Shown here: positions 9,516 through 20,010 of the stretch, piece by piece
How the letters are laid out: each line of letters starts with the position of its first letter
Position numbering within the stretch: the first letter of the stretch is position 1
NCBI GenBank assembly: GCA_963546395.1
Contig: CAUUMS010000009.1
Span: forward strand, 1-64,000
Direction: 5' to 3'
Length of the DNA: 64,000 nt
DNA from: Bacteroides_D sp963546395
GTDB lineage: Bacteria; Bacteroidota; Bacteroidia; Bacteroidales; CAJPTX01
Program-made: the position numbers and the translations under genes
Notes under the pieces: generated by a model
Told to the model about the DNA's origin: nothing
The model's database searches: none
The model's input: only the letters and a program-made list of their open reading frames with translations

Positions 9516-10511
9516 CTAGTATGGAGGGCAGATCGGCGCTTTGTACTTGCGTTTCTTGGGGGTAATCTTAGCCTCGTATGTCAGCGAAATCTCGTGCGAC
9601 CCTCCAGTCCCTGGCTCAAGACGAGACACCGTCAGGTCGTAGCTATAGGCCACCTGAAGTCCCCCGAAGCGACACCCAACCATGAAAGCCACAGCGTCAG
9701 ACCCGAAGTACCGCTTCACAATGGGAAGCCCACGGTACCACACCCCGAGTAGTATGGGGTAGCGATACCAATATCCTCCCAGATCCACCTGACCAAAACG
9801 CCCTTGCCAGCGCACGTTGGATGCCACTGAAACGCTCTGATTCACCCCACGCCGATACAGGCTCTGCAAGACGAACCGATACCCACCAAACGCAGTGAAA
9901 CGATACGGGGTGCGAGACTTCTCAGTGAAGAACGAGTTCTTCGGCCTGAGCATGTGATCCCACGTAGCACCCACCCAGGCATTGGTGGTGTGGAACAGCA
10001 CTGAGGTGGACACGTCGATGTCATAGACGTGCGACTTACCCAACTCCTGCACCGTCGACTTAGCAGGAGGATCATTGTTGAGCTGATCCCCCCATATCAA
10101 CCGCGAATAGTTGATAGAGCGCTGCACAAAATAGACCCCGATCCCAGGGCGAAAGCTCCACGAATCGTTCATCGACACCGAGTAGGAGTACACCGCCCCA
10201 CCCAGTATGGTACCCAAGTGCCCCGAACCAGCCAAGTCGCCCAAGACGAACACCCCGAGACCACTTCGCAGCGTGGAGATATTGATGTCATACGAGGCCG
10301 ACAACGTGCGGAACATGTTAGGCACCACCGACCATTGGTCGCGGTAACTCAGCACCACTCGATGCCCCTGACTCGCGCCAGCATACGATGGCGACAGGTA
10401 CACCGGATTGGCAAAAAATTGCGTGAACTGCGGATCCTGCGCCTTACCAGCCATGCAGGTGAGCAACACTGCGCACAGCAGCAGGCCCAGTTTCAATATC
10501 CTCGCCATCAT
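9516..10511 (-). CDS. PorP/SprF family type IX secretion membrane protein
   Basis: An outer-membrane beta-barrel protein of 331 residues. The signal peptide ends at GKAQ and is followed by the family hallmark Q-D-P-Q-F-T-Q-F-F-A-N-P-V-Y-L-S-P-S-Y-A-G. The rest is strand-rich with many aromatic residues (for example SYRDQWS, GVYFVQR, GGYRFVLQ), as expected for this family. The ATG overlaps the TGA of the giant PKD protein gene by four bases (ATGA), so the two are translationally coupled. In known systems each SprF-like protein serves a neighbouring type B cargo such as SprB; by analogy this one should serve the PKD giant. That pairing is inference from gene order. Confidence 0.92.
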   Translation of the reverse strand: MMARILKLGLLLCAVLLTCMAGKAQDPQFTQFFANPVYLSPSYAGASQGHRVVLSYRDQWSVVPNMFRTLSASYDINISTLRSGLGVFVLGDLAGSGHLGTILGGAVYSYSVSMNDSWSFRPGIGVYFVQRSINYSRLIWGDQLNNDPPAKSTVQELGKSHVYDIDVSTSVLFHTTNAWVGATWDHMLRPKNSFFTEKSRTPYRFTAFGGYRFVLQSLYRRGVNQSVSVASNVRWQGRFGQVDLGGYWYRYPILLGVWYRGLPIVKRYFGSDAVAFMVGCRFGGLQVAYSYDLTVSRLEPGTGGSHEISLTYEAKITPKKRKYKAPICPPY

Positions 10512-13500
10512 CTCAATAGGGTTACATTACCACGCAGATCGAAAATCTCACCGTTGAAGAAATGCCCTACGGCTCGCCACGCATACACTCCCGACTCGCA
10601 CAAGTGCCCCCTGCGATATCCATCCCAACCCTTACGCACATCGTTCGACTCGAAAATGAGCTCTCCCCAGCGATTGTAAACGTACAGCGTGTACTCCGAT
10701 ATGCCATCCGTGTAGGGATGGAACACCTGGTTCAACTTGTCATTCAGCTCGTAGTCCCCACCATTCGGGCCCAACTCGCTCGGGCGGAATACTGTTGGGA
10801 ACAATATCTTCCCTTGCGGAAGCACCGTGACGGCCGGGCTTACCACCGTATCCGTACACCCCTCGCCCGACTCAACACGAAGCTTCACCTCGTAAGCCCC
10901 GGCAGCCTTGTACTCGTGCAGCGGAGCCACCTCATCCGAGGTTTCCCCATCGCCGAATGACCACGTGTACGAGGTCACATGCTCCAGAACCTCCGGTTGC
11001 ATTTTCACGATGGCCCTCGGCAACATCACACGCGTAGGATGCACCGTGAACTTCGCCACTGGTGGCACGTGCGCTACGTATATGCCGTAGAACGAGCTCG
11101 TGCCGCCATCACCCGTAGCCGTCAGTTTCACATTGTACGTGCCCGGTTCGTTGAATGTATGGATCGGCTCCTTCTCATCCGAGAATGTTCCATCGCCAAA
11201 CGACCACTCGTACTTGTCCGCATACTCAACGTTGTTCACGAAGAAGATCCGCAGAGGCGCACAGCCCTGATTTACCTCTGATTCAAAGGCCCCCTTCGGC
11301 AGTGGCGCATAGATGAAGACCTTCTGCTCCACCTCATCACGGCACTTGGGGCTCTCCACCGTCAGCTTTATCGTGTAGGCGAACCCATCAGCCTTCGGAG
11401 CCCAGTGGTCATACACATGCTCAACAGGATCTCGCAGGTTCGAGGTATGCCCGTCGCCGAAACTCCATGAATATATCCACGACGCAGCCTGTGGCACAGT
11501 CGTATTCGTAATCTGTACCGTGGCATCCGGGTACACCTGCAGTGGCGGATTGACAGCAAACGAGGCCTTCGGACTCGCAAATACTGTCACATCCTTCGTC
11601 GTCTCCGACTTGCAGTCATGCTGCGTGTAAGTCGTCAACTTCACAGTATACGTAACATCCGTGGTGGTGGTGTTTACGAACACATGCTCCGGAGCCTGCA
11701 TCTCAACGATCGTCCCATCACCGAAATCCCAGCGGCTCTGCTTAGCACCCAGCGAGTTGTTCACCATTTTCAGCACCAACGGGCTACAACCCGAATCACC
11801 CGGATCGAAGTCGAACGCAGCTTGCGTCTTGGCATACACGATAATGTCGCGAACCGCCTCATCCTTGCAATGATCCGCCGTCTCAGCCGTCATCTTGATC
11901 TGGTACGATTTGTCGTCCGGATCATTGTTGTCAAACAAGTGCTGGAACGGCGCCTTCGAAGTTGTCGTATGGGTCGCCCCATCACCGAAATCGAACGTGT
12001 ACGACATATTCGCAGGCCCTTCCGACTCATTCGTTATCGTCACATTGAACGGCGCGCACGACTCGCTGCGCCCCTCGATCTTGAAGCTCGCTATCGGGCT
12101 TGGGTGCACCGTTGCAGTCTTCGTCACCCGATCTTTACACCCGGTCTTAGATGTCACCTCCAGGGTAACCTCTACCGGCAAATCCGCAACGCGCGACGTA
12201 TTGATCAGGCGCAACTCTGGCTCAAACTGCGTCGATGACTGCCCCTGCCCCGTAGTCCACAACCAGGAGGCACTCGAGGGATCGTGCACTACCGACGTAT
12301 TCCGTGGCTTTAGCACAAGCTGGTTACATCCCACCAAGTTCACATCAAAGTCAGCCTTCGCCTTCGGATGTACAATCACGTTTCGTGTCGTCTCGTAGAA
12401 ACAGGTCGGATCCGCCGTCAGCGACACGCGCAGCTTGATCTCCGCCGTCATAGGCGTAGTGAGCGGATTGTCAATCTGCACTGGACCCGTAGCATCCTGC
12501 GTGCTCGTGTTCGGAACCCCGGCAGGTATTGTCCACAGGTACGAATACGCTGGCGACTTCACTAAAGTTTCTGCATGGAGGATAAGTGGCGTACATCCCT
12601 CCACGTTATCCACCTGAATGATCGCATCCACTCGAGGTCGCACCGTAATCGACACCGTCTTATCCTGCGAGCACCCCAAAGTATTCTTAGCATGGAGACG
12701 AACTTCTGCCGTACGATCCGTCGTCGTGCTCTCATTCTTAAAGACATACCGCAGCGTGGCATCCTTCGTTTGAAAGATCCCGTCTACGTACCACTCGTAG
12801 TCCGCAAGCCCAGAGCTCGTGTTAGTGAACACCACGGGCGCATCTGCGCACACCGTCGTGGCTGATGGCGTAAAGTCTGCCACCACACCGGGCAACACTT
12901 CGAATGGTCGCTCGAAATCAGCCTCACAGGTGAAATTGTCTATCGTCGCCTTTGCATGCAACTTCAGCTTGTAGTGCTTAGACGCATTCGGCAGCGGATT
13001 AGTCACCGTGATGTCAAACGGAACCGCATTCGGCGTGCTCGGTATCAGGATAGACGGATCCCCATCCACCGTCCATGAGTACTCCTTCCCATTCTTCGAG
13101 AGATTCTCCACATGCACCTGGGCCGGATTGCAATACTGCGGCTTATCCAGCGAGAAGTTCGCCGTCACCTTGGGGTGCACCGCCACATCTCGAGTCACCG
13201 TCTTTTCACAACCGCGCTGGTCACGCATCGTCATCTTCACGTGGTACACCGTCTTCGTCGTAATGGACTCGTCCTTGTACTCGTGCGATACCACCTGCGT
13301 GTTACCCTCTACCTCCACGCTTTGCTCTCCATCACCAAACTCAAAGCGATTGTACACGCCTGATGTCGTGGCACCCGTGGGCGTAAATTTCACCTTATGC
13401 GGCAAGCAGCCTTCCGGATTATCCACCGTGAAATCGGGTTGCAGACCCGGCCACACCGTCACTGGCGAGCTGTACTGATCCTGGCACACCCGTCCCGAGG

Positions 13501-16500
13501 GATACGTCTGCACCGTCGTCAGCGTGACGTTGTAATTGCGCTTCAGATTGTTAGCCGCATTGTAGAACGTATACTGATGCGGTGCCTTATCGTGGCGCAC
13601 CTCACCCTGCTGCACCGGCGGAGTCCCCCACTGGTAGCCGTAATCCCACTTGTAGTCCGTCGTCACGCCCGACGTAGCCGTATTGCCACGCGACAGGTTC
13701 TTGAACGTCACCGGGAAGGGGTAATTACACTGATCTGCACTCGCTGTCTCATGCGAGAAGAGCGACTTCACCTCCGGATGCACCGTAATGGGGATCTCCG
13801 TCTCTTTCTGGCAGCCATACTCATACTGCCGCGACGTAACCTTCACCCGGTACACCTTGTCCACATCGCCCGTGTTCCTGAACTTATGCGCCGCCACCGT
13901 GGGCCTGGGGTTCTCCAGGCTCTCGCCATCACCCCACTCCCACATCTCATGCACAGCCCCACCTCCCGTCGTGTTGCTCTGGAAGGTAACCTCTGCACCC
14001 GAGCATATCTCATTCCCATCGGCCGAGGTAATCACAAAGTTCGGTGTCAACGGCGGTGGCACTTTCACCTTATTCTCCACCCCAACGCCAAGCACTGAGG
14101 TCTCACACTTCGGACCACCGGCAGGCCACTGCTTCCAGCCCTTGTACGTTATCTCATACTCCAGCTCATCATTGCCACTGGCTCCGCCCGTGTTCGTCAG
14201 TATCACCGTTCCAGGTGCACCCTGCACACCTGTACGAACCTCCACGGCTCCGTTTGCCGCAAAAGGGCCCACAGGCGTGAACGTCCACTGGTAGTCAGAC
14301 AGCGACTTCGACTTGCTCTCAAACGTCACCTCAGTGGGCGAGCACGGATGGGTGAGCTGCCACTTATTATCGGGCTGCGCCTCCGGGTAAATCGTCAACG
14401 GCACCTTATACTCAGCTTGGCAGCCGCGCTCATTCTCACCCACCAGCTTCACCTCGTACTCAATGGGCGCATCAGTCCGGTTCTCGTAGCGACGATTCAC
14501 CTGCGACACGTCACCCTTAGTGGATAGCGAGCCGCCATCCCCAGACAATCCTCCCGCCAGACGCTCCAGATACCACGTCAACTTGGTGCAACCATTGTTG
14601 GCCACTGGGGATGTCTGCTTAAATGTCACATCCACCGGAGCGCACAGCTTGTCACCAGGAATTAGCGGATCCAGCTGCGGCTTCACCCGCGGAAGCACTA
14701 CAAACGAGTACGGGGCCGCTGTCGACGAGCATGTGCCAAGCGTTGACGACAGCGTTATCGTCTTGGTTATCGGCGCATTCGTCGTATTATCGTACTCGTA
14801 GATCCCACTGGCAGGCGGATTCTCTACCCCACCGTCCACATTCAGCGTCGGCGCATGCGCACCACCGGTCACCGTGCCATCTTTGATGCGAACCTTATAC
14901 GGGGTGCACACATCCAGCGTCTGCACCTCGAGCTTCGCCTGCACCTGCGGCAACACTGAGAACGTGTATTCCTTGAATCCTTCGCACAAGTCGGCACTCC
15001 GTCCCGTCAGACGCACCACATAGGTTTGTAGCGATCCCGTCGGATTGGTGAGCTCTGCCTGCACCTTCTCACCAGCCCCCTGCACTCGGGCCATCCCCGG
15101 AGGCGGAGGCGTAGTTACTAGCGTACTCGACCACGAGTACTTCCACGTGGGATCTGTCGTTCCATTCAGCCTAAACTCCAGCTTCACTGGTCCACACTCC
15201 TGCGTAGGTGAGGATGGGTACACCGGAGGCGATGCTGGTGGATAGGTCGGCACTCCACCTTGCCACAGCGTCGGCGGAGCAGGCGGAACCGCTAGCGGGA
15301 ACTTCTCGGCAATAAAGTCCACATTCACCCGTGGCAGCGTCACAAGCTGCATCTCTTGCGAACGTATACACTGATCCCCCGTCGTGGCCATGTTCCCATC
15401 CTCATCGTAGATGGCCTTCAGCGTCACCTTATAGGTCTTCCTGACCGCAGAAGGCGGTGCCGTGAGGTTATTCAGCTGCAAGGAATACTGATCAGTCCCC
15501 CCGCTAATCTGCATGTCGTACTGCGTGGCCGGAGTCGTGGGGACAAACGCCATTCCAGAATTCTGCTCACCCACTTTCACGGCAGGTGTAGGCGGAGTGG
15601 TCACGTCTTCCACCCACCACTCATACTTTGCGATAGTCGTCGGGGGTGGAGGCGGTGACGGCAATGAGGGCAATGGCCCCGACTCATTGCGTATCTCCAC
15701 CTTACGTTTCCCGTCCACATCGGGGCAACCCACAGTGGGACTAAGGCTCGTCATCAGCGCCTGCATACGTCCAGGCACCTCGATATTTTCGCTGTACACC
15801 GCATCGCACCCCTTATCGGAACGCAGCGTGAGCTCTATTTTCCACACCGCCTTCTGGTACGTAGGATTCGGCGGGAGCTCTAGATCCGTGAGCTTAATTG
15901 TTGGAGGCGTTGCCGGAGTATATACCCCTCCCCCGAGCTGTATACCACTCCCTTGCTCCGTCAGCGTGGTAGGATCCAGCGGCACAAGGCGCCAAGCGTA
16001 GCTCTGCGTGTTCGCCACACCAATCGCCTCCACATCCACCTTCATACGGGTATCTCCGCAAGGAAACACCTTACGCGTTACAGTCAGATCTTTGCCGCTA
16101 GCATTCTTATCCACCTTCGGGTTGGGATGCACCGTCAGATTCGACTGCGTAACCACCTCGCACTGTTCCCCCGTCTGGTACATCACGGACAGACGTAGCT
16201 CCAGCGGCTCGGTCTCCACGTGCGTATTGTTAGCGAGCGGGAATGTAATCCCCGTCCATCCTCCAGGATCCGCAGTTGGCTGAGTCCCCTTTATAGGATT
16301 CTCAAAGCTATACTCTAGCTCGCCAGCAGTCGTAATGACCGGAGGTGTAAAGCCGTGGAAGTTCGCATTAGGAGTCCGCTTAGGCCGGTACATCCACGTG
16401 TACTTCACCTGGTTACCGGGAGTACCCTGGTTGGGAATGCGTCCCGTGCTCGTAGCCTTGATCTTCACCGGAGAGCAGGGCTTACCCTCCTCAGAGGGAG

Positions 16501-18409
16501 CAATATGCTCTATTTTGAACAGAGCCTGGAGAAGAGGACGCACGTTGACCTGCGCCTCCCCGTAATTGAAACAGTTACCCGACCGATCCGTCACGATCAG
16601 ACGTCCGGTGTTCGGCGACTTCTCTTCATCGCCCACGTAGCGGAAAGAGTGCACTGGCCCCGAGCTCGCCGTGCCAGGAACTGAAGAGGTGCCATGCGGC
16701 AGCACATTCCCACCTGCCTTAGGCGGATCCGTCGACTTGGTGGGCGGATCCAAGGCTGGGCTTGGAGGCATCGGTGTCGCCCCATTGGGGACGGCGCGCT
16801 CTACAAACTGCCATAGGTATCGGGTCCCATGGGCAAATTCATCCCCCGCAGGCTGCTCCACACGGAATTTGGCGGGGAAAGGCGAGCACTCTCCTGCAGG
16901 ATTCGCAAGCTTCTTCGGACTCGCATCCGGATCATTGTACGCCTTAACCTGCGGCTTCGGCACCTTAGGATACACCACGATGTCACGATCCAGCCGCGCC
17001 ACGCATCCCTCATCCGACGTGCCATTCATCGCAATCAAGGTGAATCGCCACGTGACGGGCACCCCTGTCACGCTCGGATCTTGACCTGGTGGAACTGGTA
17101 AATGCCAAGTCCACGACACGGGCTGGTTGCTCGCAATAACAGTAGGTGTACCGCCCGGTGCAACACCTCCAACGGGAGTCACACGGTGCGCCGCATCCAT
17201 CGGCGCATCATGCTCAAACTGCTTGAAGGCGTACAGGTGGAACTTCGTAACATCCGCCACCTGATCCGTCGTGAATTTAATGTTCTGCGTGCCGCACACG
17301 TTGAGCGGATCGTTGGCTATCCCCTGGGTTTGATTAGGGGCTCCATCAATAGCCCAATCCAGCTTCACGCTCGGTTTATTCTTCACATCCAACGCCACCG
17401 TCTTCACCTGAGGAGCCGCATCGCACATCCCCTTGCGCACCACCTTAATGGTGTGCACCACCCCGCAGACACCCGCCGTGAAGTGAGCCACCGAGCTATC
17501 GAGCCGTCCCTGGGGGTCTACCCCCTTGCGGCTCACGGGATCAATCCCCAGAAGAGGCGACTCCCACGAATACATAAATGCATCGGGATCGCCGGGCACG
17601 GGGGAGGCGCTAGGAGGCGGCAGCAGGTTCGATATGTTTGTCGAGCCTTGGGTCTTAGCTTCTAGATAAAACTCGTCCCCGCAGCACTTCTCCATCTTGT
17701 AGTCCGTCGTGCCACCGCCCGCAGGTAGCACAGCACCACCGCCACCTGGAAAATGGTGATACTTTATCACCCAGTTATCATTGTGGGCCGTATTCTGCGT
17801 GTAGTAGTAGAAGTTCGTGGACGGATTGGGCTTTGTAGCCTGGTAGCACACCCCCAGGTGGAAGACGCTGCTCTTGTTCACCAGGATGTACTCATCCGTC
17901 CCGATTTGCATACCCGCAGGGGCCTCAAACGTCTTTTCGTACCAGTAGGTATTCTGAAGCGTAGGCCCTTCCTGCTTCCACCCGCTATTCAGGTTGGCCA
18001 CAATTTGCCAGCCCACATCACCCGCAGGAGGAGACACGTAGTTGCCACTCGCATCACGCTTCCGAATCTCAAATGTCCCCGCCTCAGTGGCATCGCTCAG
18101 GGCTCCCCCCCAAGCCACCACACGAATCCACATGGTGCCCGATTGCGTCTTCACCAACCTGGCTGCGCGGTTCCCATTACAGGTTGCACTGGTGGTCCCC
18201 CCATTCCATACCGGAGGAGTTCCGGAAAAACTCCCCAATATATTTGGGTATGGGGCAACGGTCTGAGCAGCGGCATGTCCACCCCAAGCGAGCAGCGCAC
18301 AACCCAGCAGCGCAGCGAAGTACCCGCATGCGCCACGCAAGAAACGCCAGGCCCCTCTGTCGATTCCACTGTACATGTTTTTCACAGCCTTAAAATCCCT
18401 TTGTTCCAT
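10508..18409 (-). CDS. giant PKD-repeat surface protein with T9SS type B sorting domain
   Basis: About 2,630 residues, one of the largest proteins expected in such a genome. A long N-terminal leader with a hydrophobic run (YFAALLGCALLAW) ends near GHAAAQ. The body is a series of more than twenty Ig/PKD-like units of about 80-100 residues, most with a conserved Cys near the unit start and a VTVHP-like end. The last five or so carry the textbook PKD motif (FDFGDG, WDFGDG, WSFGDG). The C-terminal ~100 residues are a type B sorting domain: LFPTVFRPSELGPNGG, then Y-V-Y-N-R-W-G-E-L-I-F-E-S, GWDG, and S-G-V-Y-A-W. A surface adhesin or filament role, as for SprB, is inference. In-frame ATGs at 18445 and 18376 are alternative starts. 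It is transcribed from a promoter at 18681-18710 and coupled to the PorP/SprF gene. Confidence 0.9.
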   Translation of the reverse strand: MEQRDFKAVKNMYSGIDRGAWRFLRGACGYFAALLGCALLAWGGHAAAQTVAPYPNILGSFSGTPPVWNGGTTSATCNGNRAARLVKTQSGTMWIRVVAWGGALSDATEAGTFEIRKRDASGNYVSPPAGDVGWQIVANLNSGWKQEGPTLQNTYWYEKTFEAPAGMQIGTDEYILVNKSSVFHLGVCYQATKPNPSTNFYYYTQNTAHNDNWVIKYHHFPGGGGAVLPAGGGTTDYKMEKCCGDEFYLEAKTQGSTNISNLLPPPSASPVPGDPDAFMYSWESPLLGIDPVSRKGVDPQGRLDSSVAHFTAGVCGVVHTIKVVRKGMCDAAPQVKTVALDVKNKPSVKLDWAIDGAPNQTQGIANDPLNVCGTQNIKFTTDQVADVTKFHLYAFKQFEHDAPMDAAHRVTPVGGVAPGGTPTVIASNQPVSWTWHLPVPPGQDPSVTGVPVTWRFTLIAMNGTSDEGCVARLDRDIVVYPKVPKPQVKAYNDPDASPKKLANPAGECSPFPAKFRVEQPAGDEFAHGTRYLWQFVERAVPNGATPMPPSPALDPPTKSTDPPKAGGNVLPHGTSSVPGTASSGPVHSFRYVGDEEKSPNTGRLIVTDRSGNCFNYGEAQVNVRPLLQALFKIEHIAPSEEGKPCSPVKIKATSTGRIPNQGTPGNQVKYTWMYRPKRTPNANFHGFTPPVITTAGELEYSFENPIKGTQPTADPGGWTGITFPLANNTHVETEPLELRLSVMYQTGEQCEVVTQSNLTVHPNPKVDKNASGKDLTVTRKVFPCGDTRMKVDVEAIGVANTQSYAWRLVPLDPTTLTEQGSGIQLGGGVYTPATPPTIKLTDLELPPNPTYQKAVWKIELTLRSDKGCDAVYSENIEVPGRMQALMTSLSPTVGCPDVDGKRKVEIRNESGPLPSLPSPPPPPTTIAKYEWWVEDVTTPPTPAVKVGEQNSGMAFVPTTPATQYDMQISGGTDQYSLQLNNLTAPPSAVRKTYKVTLKAIYDEDGNMATTGDQCIRSQEMQLVTLPRVNVDFIAEKFPLAVPPAPPTLWQGGVPTYPPASPPVYPSSPTQECGPVKLEFRLNGTTDPTWKYSWSSTLVTTPPPPGMARVQGAGEKVQAELTNPTGSLQTYVVRLTGRSADLCEGFKEYTFSVLPQVQAKLEVQTLDVCTPYKVRIKDGTVTGGAHAPTLNVDGGVENPPASGIYEYDNTTNAPITKTITLSSTLGTCSSTAAPYSFVVLPRVKPQLDPLIPGDKLCAPVDVTFKQTSPVANNGCTKLTWYLERLAGGLSGDGGSLSTKGDVSQVNRRYENRTDAPIEYEVKLVGENERGCQAEYKVPLTIYPEAQPDNKWQLTHPCSPTEVTFESKSKSLSDYQWTFTPVGPFAANGAVEVRTGVQGAPGTVILTNTGGASGNDELEYEITYKGWKQWPAGGPKCETSVLGVGVENKVKVPPPLTPNFVITSADGNEICSGAEVTFQSNTTGGGAVHEMWEWGDGESLENPRPTVAAHKFRNTGDVDKVYRVKVTSRQYEYGCQKETEIPITVHPEVKSLFSHETASADQCNYPFPVTFKNLSRGNTATSGVTTDYKWDYGYQWGTPPVQQGEVRHDKAPHQYTFYNAANNLKRNYNVTLTTVQTYPSGRVCQDQYSSPVTVWPGLQPDFTVDNPEGCLPHKVKFTPTGATTSGVYNRFEFGDGEQSVEVEGNTQVVSHEYKDESITTKTVYHVKMTMRDQRGCEKTVTRDVAVHPKVTANFSLDKPQYCNPAQVHVENLSKNGKEYSWTVDGDPSILIPSTPNAVPFDITVTNPLPNASKHYKLKLHAKATIDNFTCEADFERPFEVLPGVVADFTPSATTVCADAPVVFTNTSSGLADYEWYVDGIFQTKDATLRYVFKNESTTTDRTAEVRLHAKNTLGCSQDKTVSITVRPRVDAIIQVDNVEGCTPLILHAETLVKSPAYSYLWTIPAGVPNTSTQDATGPVQIDNPLTTPMTAEIKLRVSLTADPTCFYETTRNVIVHPKAKADFDVNLVGCNQLVLKPRNTSVVHDPSSASWLWTTGQGQSSTQFEPELRLINTSRVADLPVEVTLEVTSKTGCKDRVTKTATVHPSPIASFKIEGRSESCAPFNVTITNESEGPANMSYTFDFGDGATHTTTSKAPFQHLFDNNDPDDKSYQIKMTAETADHCKDEAVRDIIVYAKTQAAFDFDPGDSGCSPLVLKMVNNSLGAKQSRWDFGDGTIVEMQAPEHVFVNTTTTDVTYTVKLTTYTQHDCKSETTKDVTVFASPKASFAVNPPLQVYPDATVQITNTTVPQAASWIYSWSFGDGHTSNLRDPVEHVYDHWAPKADGFAYTIKLTVESPKCRDEVEQKVFIYAPLPKGAFESEVNQGCAPLRIFFVNNVEYADKYEWSFGDGTFSDEKEPIHTFNEPGTYNVKLTATGDGGTSSFYGIYVAHVPPVAKFTVHPTRVMLPRAIVKMQPEVLEHVTSYTWSFGDGETSDEVAPLHEYKAAGAYEVKLRVESGEGCTDTVVSPAVTVLPQGKILFPTVFRPSELGPNGGDYELNDKLNQVFHPYTDGISEYTLYVYNRWGELIFESNDVRKGWDGYRRGHLCESGVYAWRAVGHFFNGEIFDLRGNVTLLR

Positions 18410-18680
18410 ACCATGACGACTGCGCGCACACTCCCGGCGCCGCACCTATAACGTACGATATTCGGATTCGGTTTCATCTAGAGCTAAAGACACACCCCGC
18501 ACAGCCTGAAAACATCACCCTGCCCCATGCGGCCACATCTTCGCATTAACACCACTCGCACCGCCACAGCGCACATTCATCAAAATATACCCGTCATCAA
18601 CGGAAACGGGCGCATCATGTTCCGACTGTTGAAAAGTCGAGCACGCGGGCTCGCATCAACCCCGTAGGCAAAATGAGGCG

Positions 18681-18710
18681 CAAAGCTACGAAAAAATGGA
18701 GCCGCCACAA
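18681..18710 (-). promoter_or_regulatory. promoter of the PKD-giant/PorP operon
   Basis: On the minus strand a TTG (18710-18708) is followed by exactly 19 bases and then TAGCTTTG (18688-18681), a full match to the Bacteroidota sigma-ABfr consensus. It lies just beyond the aroC stop codon and points at the giant gene, leaving a leader of about 260 nt in which I see no other gene. Confidence 0.7.
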
Positions 18711-18714
18711 GCCA

Positions 18715-19749
18715 CTAGGGCTCCCATCCGAGAGCGGTACAATTCTGCCCCCATACTGGAGCTCCAGCATGCAACTCAGCCTGTCGGCGCAGTGCAAGAT
18801 CGGCCAATACTAATGATACCATCGACTCTACCACCATCGGCACCCGCAGCGCAAAGCAGGCATCATGCCGTCCCCCCACCCGCAGCGGAAGAACGTCGCC
18901 AGCCCCCGCATGGAAAGTCATCTGAGGCTGCCCTATGCTCGCTGGGGCTCGCACGGCGAGCCGCAACACGATATCTTGCCCCGTGCTAATGCCGCCCGCA
19001 ATACCACCGTTATGGTTCGAGCTACACACTCCCCGGGCATTCACAAAGCGATCATTACTCTCGGAGCCGCGCAGCCGTGCCATGGTAAAACCGCTGCCGA
19101 ACTCTAGCCCCTTCACCCCGGGGATGGAAAACAGGGCATGCGCAAGCAACGATTCCAGGGAATCGAAAAAAGGATCGCCCATCCCTGCAGGCACCCCTGT
19201 TACACGGCATGACAGCATGGCTCCCAGCGAATCGCCATCCTGCACTGCGCCCTGCAAGGAGTTCTCCCAATCGCTGCGCCCTCCCACCTCATCCACCAGG
19301 CACTCCACAGACACGCCAGGCAGCATACCACGGGCCAACACCCCAGCAATCACCAGCCCCACCGTCATACGCCCCGAAGCCATACCCCCACCCCGCAAAT
19401 CGGCATGGAGCCCCCACTTCCGCAATGCTGCGTAATCGGCATGCCCCGGACGCGGATGCAATCGGAAATCCGCATAATCCTCACTTCGGGTATTGGTGTT
19501 GCGCACCAGGACAGTGATAGGTAAGCCCGTTGTTCGCCCCCCATTCACCCCAGTTAGCACCTCTATCGCATCGGGCTCAACGCGCCCAGTCTCTCCCACC
19601 CGCCGCGGACGACGCCGGAGCAGCGCATCGGCAAAATCGGCCTCTTGCACTGGGATACCCGCCGGTACCCCTTCCACCATCACCACAATGCCTGTCCCAT
19701 GCGATTCGCCCCCTAGCGTCAGGCGAAATAGCTCCCCAAATCGGTACAT
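18715..19749 (-). CDS. aroC: chorismate synthase
   Basis: Makes chorismate from 5-enolpyruvylshikimate-3-phosphate, the last step of the shikimate pathway, using reduced FMN as cofactor. At 344 residues it is slightly shorter than most (about 350-360). The three family signatures are visible: GGESHGTGIV near residue 13, the central G-H-A-D-Y-A-A-L-R-K-W-G followed by GGGMASGRMT near residues 105-127, and a C-terminal R-H-D-A-C-F-A-L-R-V-P-M-V-V-E-S-M near residue 295. The N-terminus is canonical (FGELFRLTLGGESHG). It stands alone between the tRNA-Thr region and the promoter of the PKD operon. Confidence 0.97.
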   Translation of the reverse strand: MYRFGELFRLTLGGESHGTGIVVMVEGVPAGIPVQEADFADALLRRRPRRVGETGRVEPDAIEVLTGVNGGRTTGLPITVLVRNTNTRSEDYADFRLHPRPGHADYAALRKWGLHADLRGGGMASGRMTVGLVIAGVLARGMLPGVSVECLVDEVGGRSDWENSLQGAVQDGDSLGAMLSCRVTGVPAGMGDPFFDSLESLLAHALFSIPGVKGLEFGSGFTMARLRGSESNDRFVNARGVCSSNHNGGIAGGISTGQDIVLRLAVRAPASIGQPQMTFHAGAGDVLPLRVGGRHDACFALRVPMVVESMVSLVLADLALRRQAELHAGAPVWGQNCTALGWEP

Positions 19750-19899
19750 CAGCCTACCGTCTCCTCTCGTTTTAAGTCCTTAAAATGATGACTCGCAGTA
19801 CAAAAATGTGCCTTGCAGTGCATTTTGTAACAAGCTGGTTCACAGCACTTTGTGTACAATTCAAAAAGCTTATATCCGGTGCACTAGGTCTCGAGCCAC

Positions 19900-19929
19900 T
19901 TGCCATTTCGCCCGAAAGCTCTACCTTTG
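19900..19929 (+). promoter_or_regulatory. promoter of tRNA-Thr
   Basis: TTG (19900-19902), 19 bases, then TACCTTTG (19922-19929), ending 8 bp before the mature tRNA 5' end. This is a full match to the Bacteroidota consensus. Confidence 0.8.
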
Positions 19930-19937
19930 CCCCAGTT

Positions 19938-20010
19938 GCCTCTTTAGCTCAGCTGGTAGAGCGGCTCATTCGTAATGAGCAGGTCGTGGGTTCGAGTCCC
20001 ATGAGAGGCT
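19938..20010 (+). tRNA. tRNA-Thr (anticodon CGT)
   Basis: A 73-nt cloverleaf. The acceptor stem pairs 19938-19944 with the seven bases before the discriminator T. The D arm contains TAGCTCAGCTGGTAGAGC. The anticodon stem is GCTCA/TGAGC around loop TTCGTAA, giving CGT, which reads the Thr codon ACG. The T arm contains GGGTTCGAGTCCC. CCA is not encoded. A perfect promoter precedes it. Confidence 0.95.
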
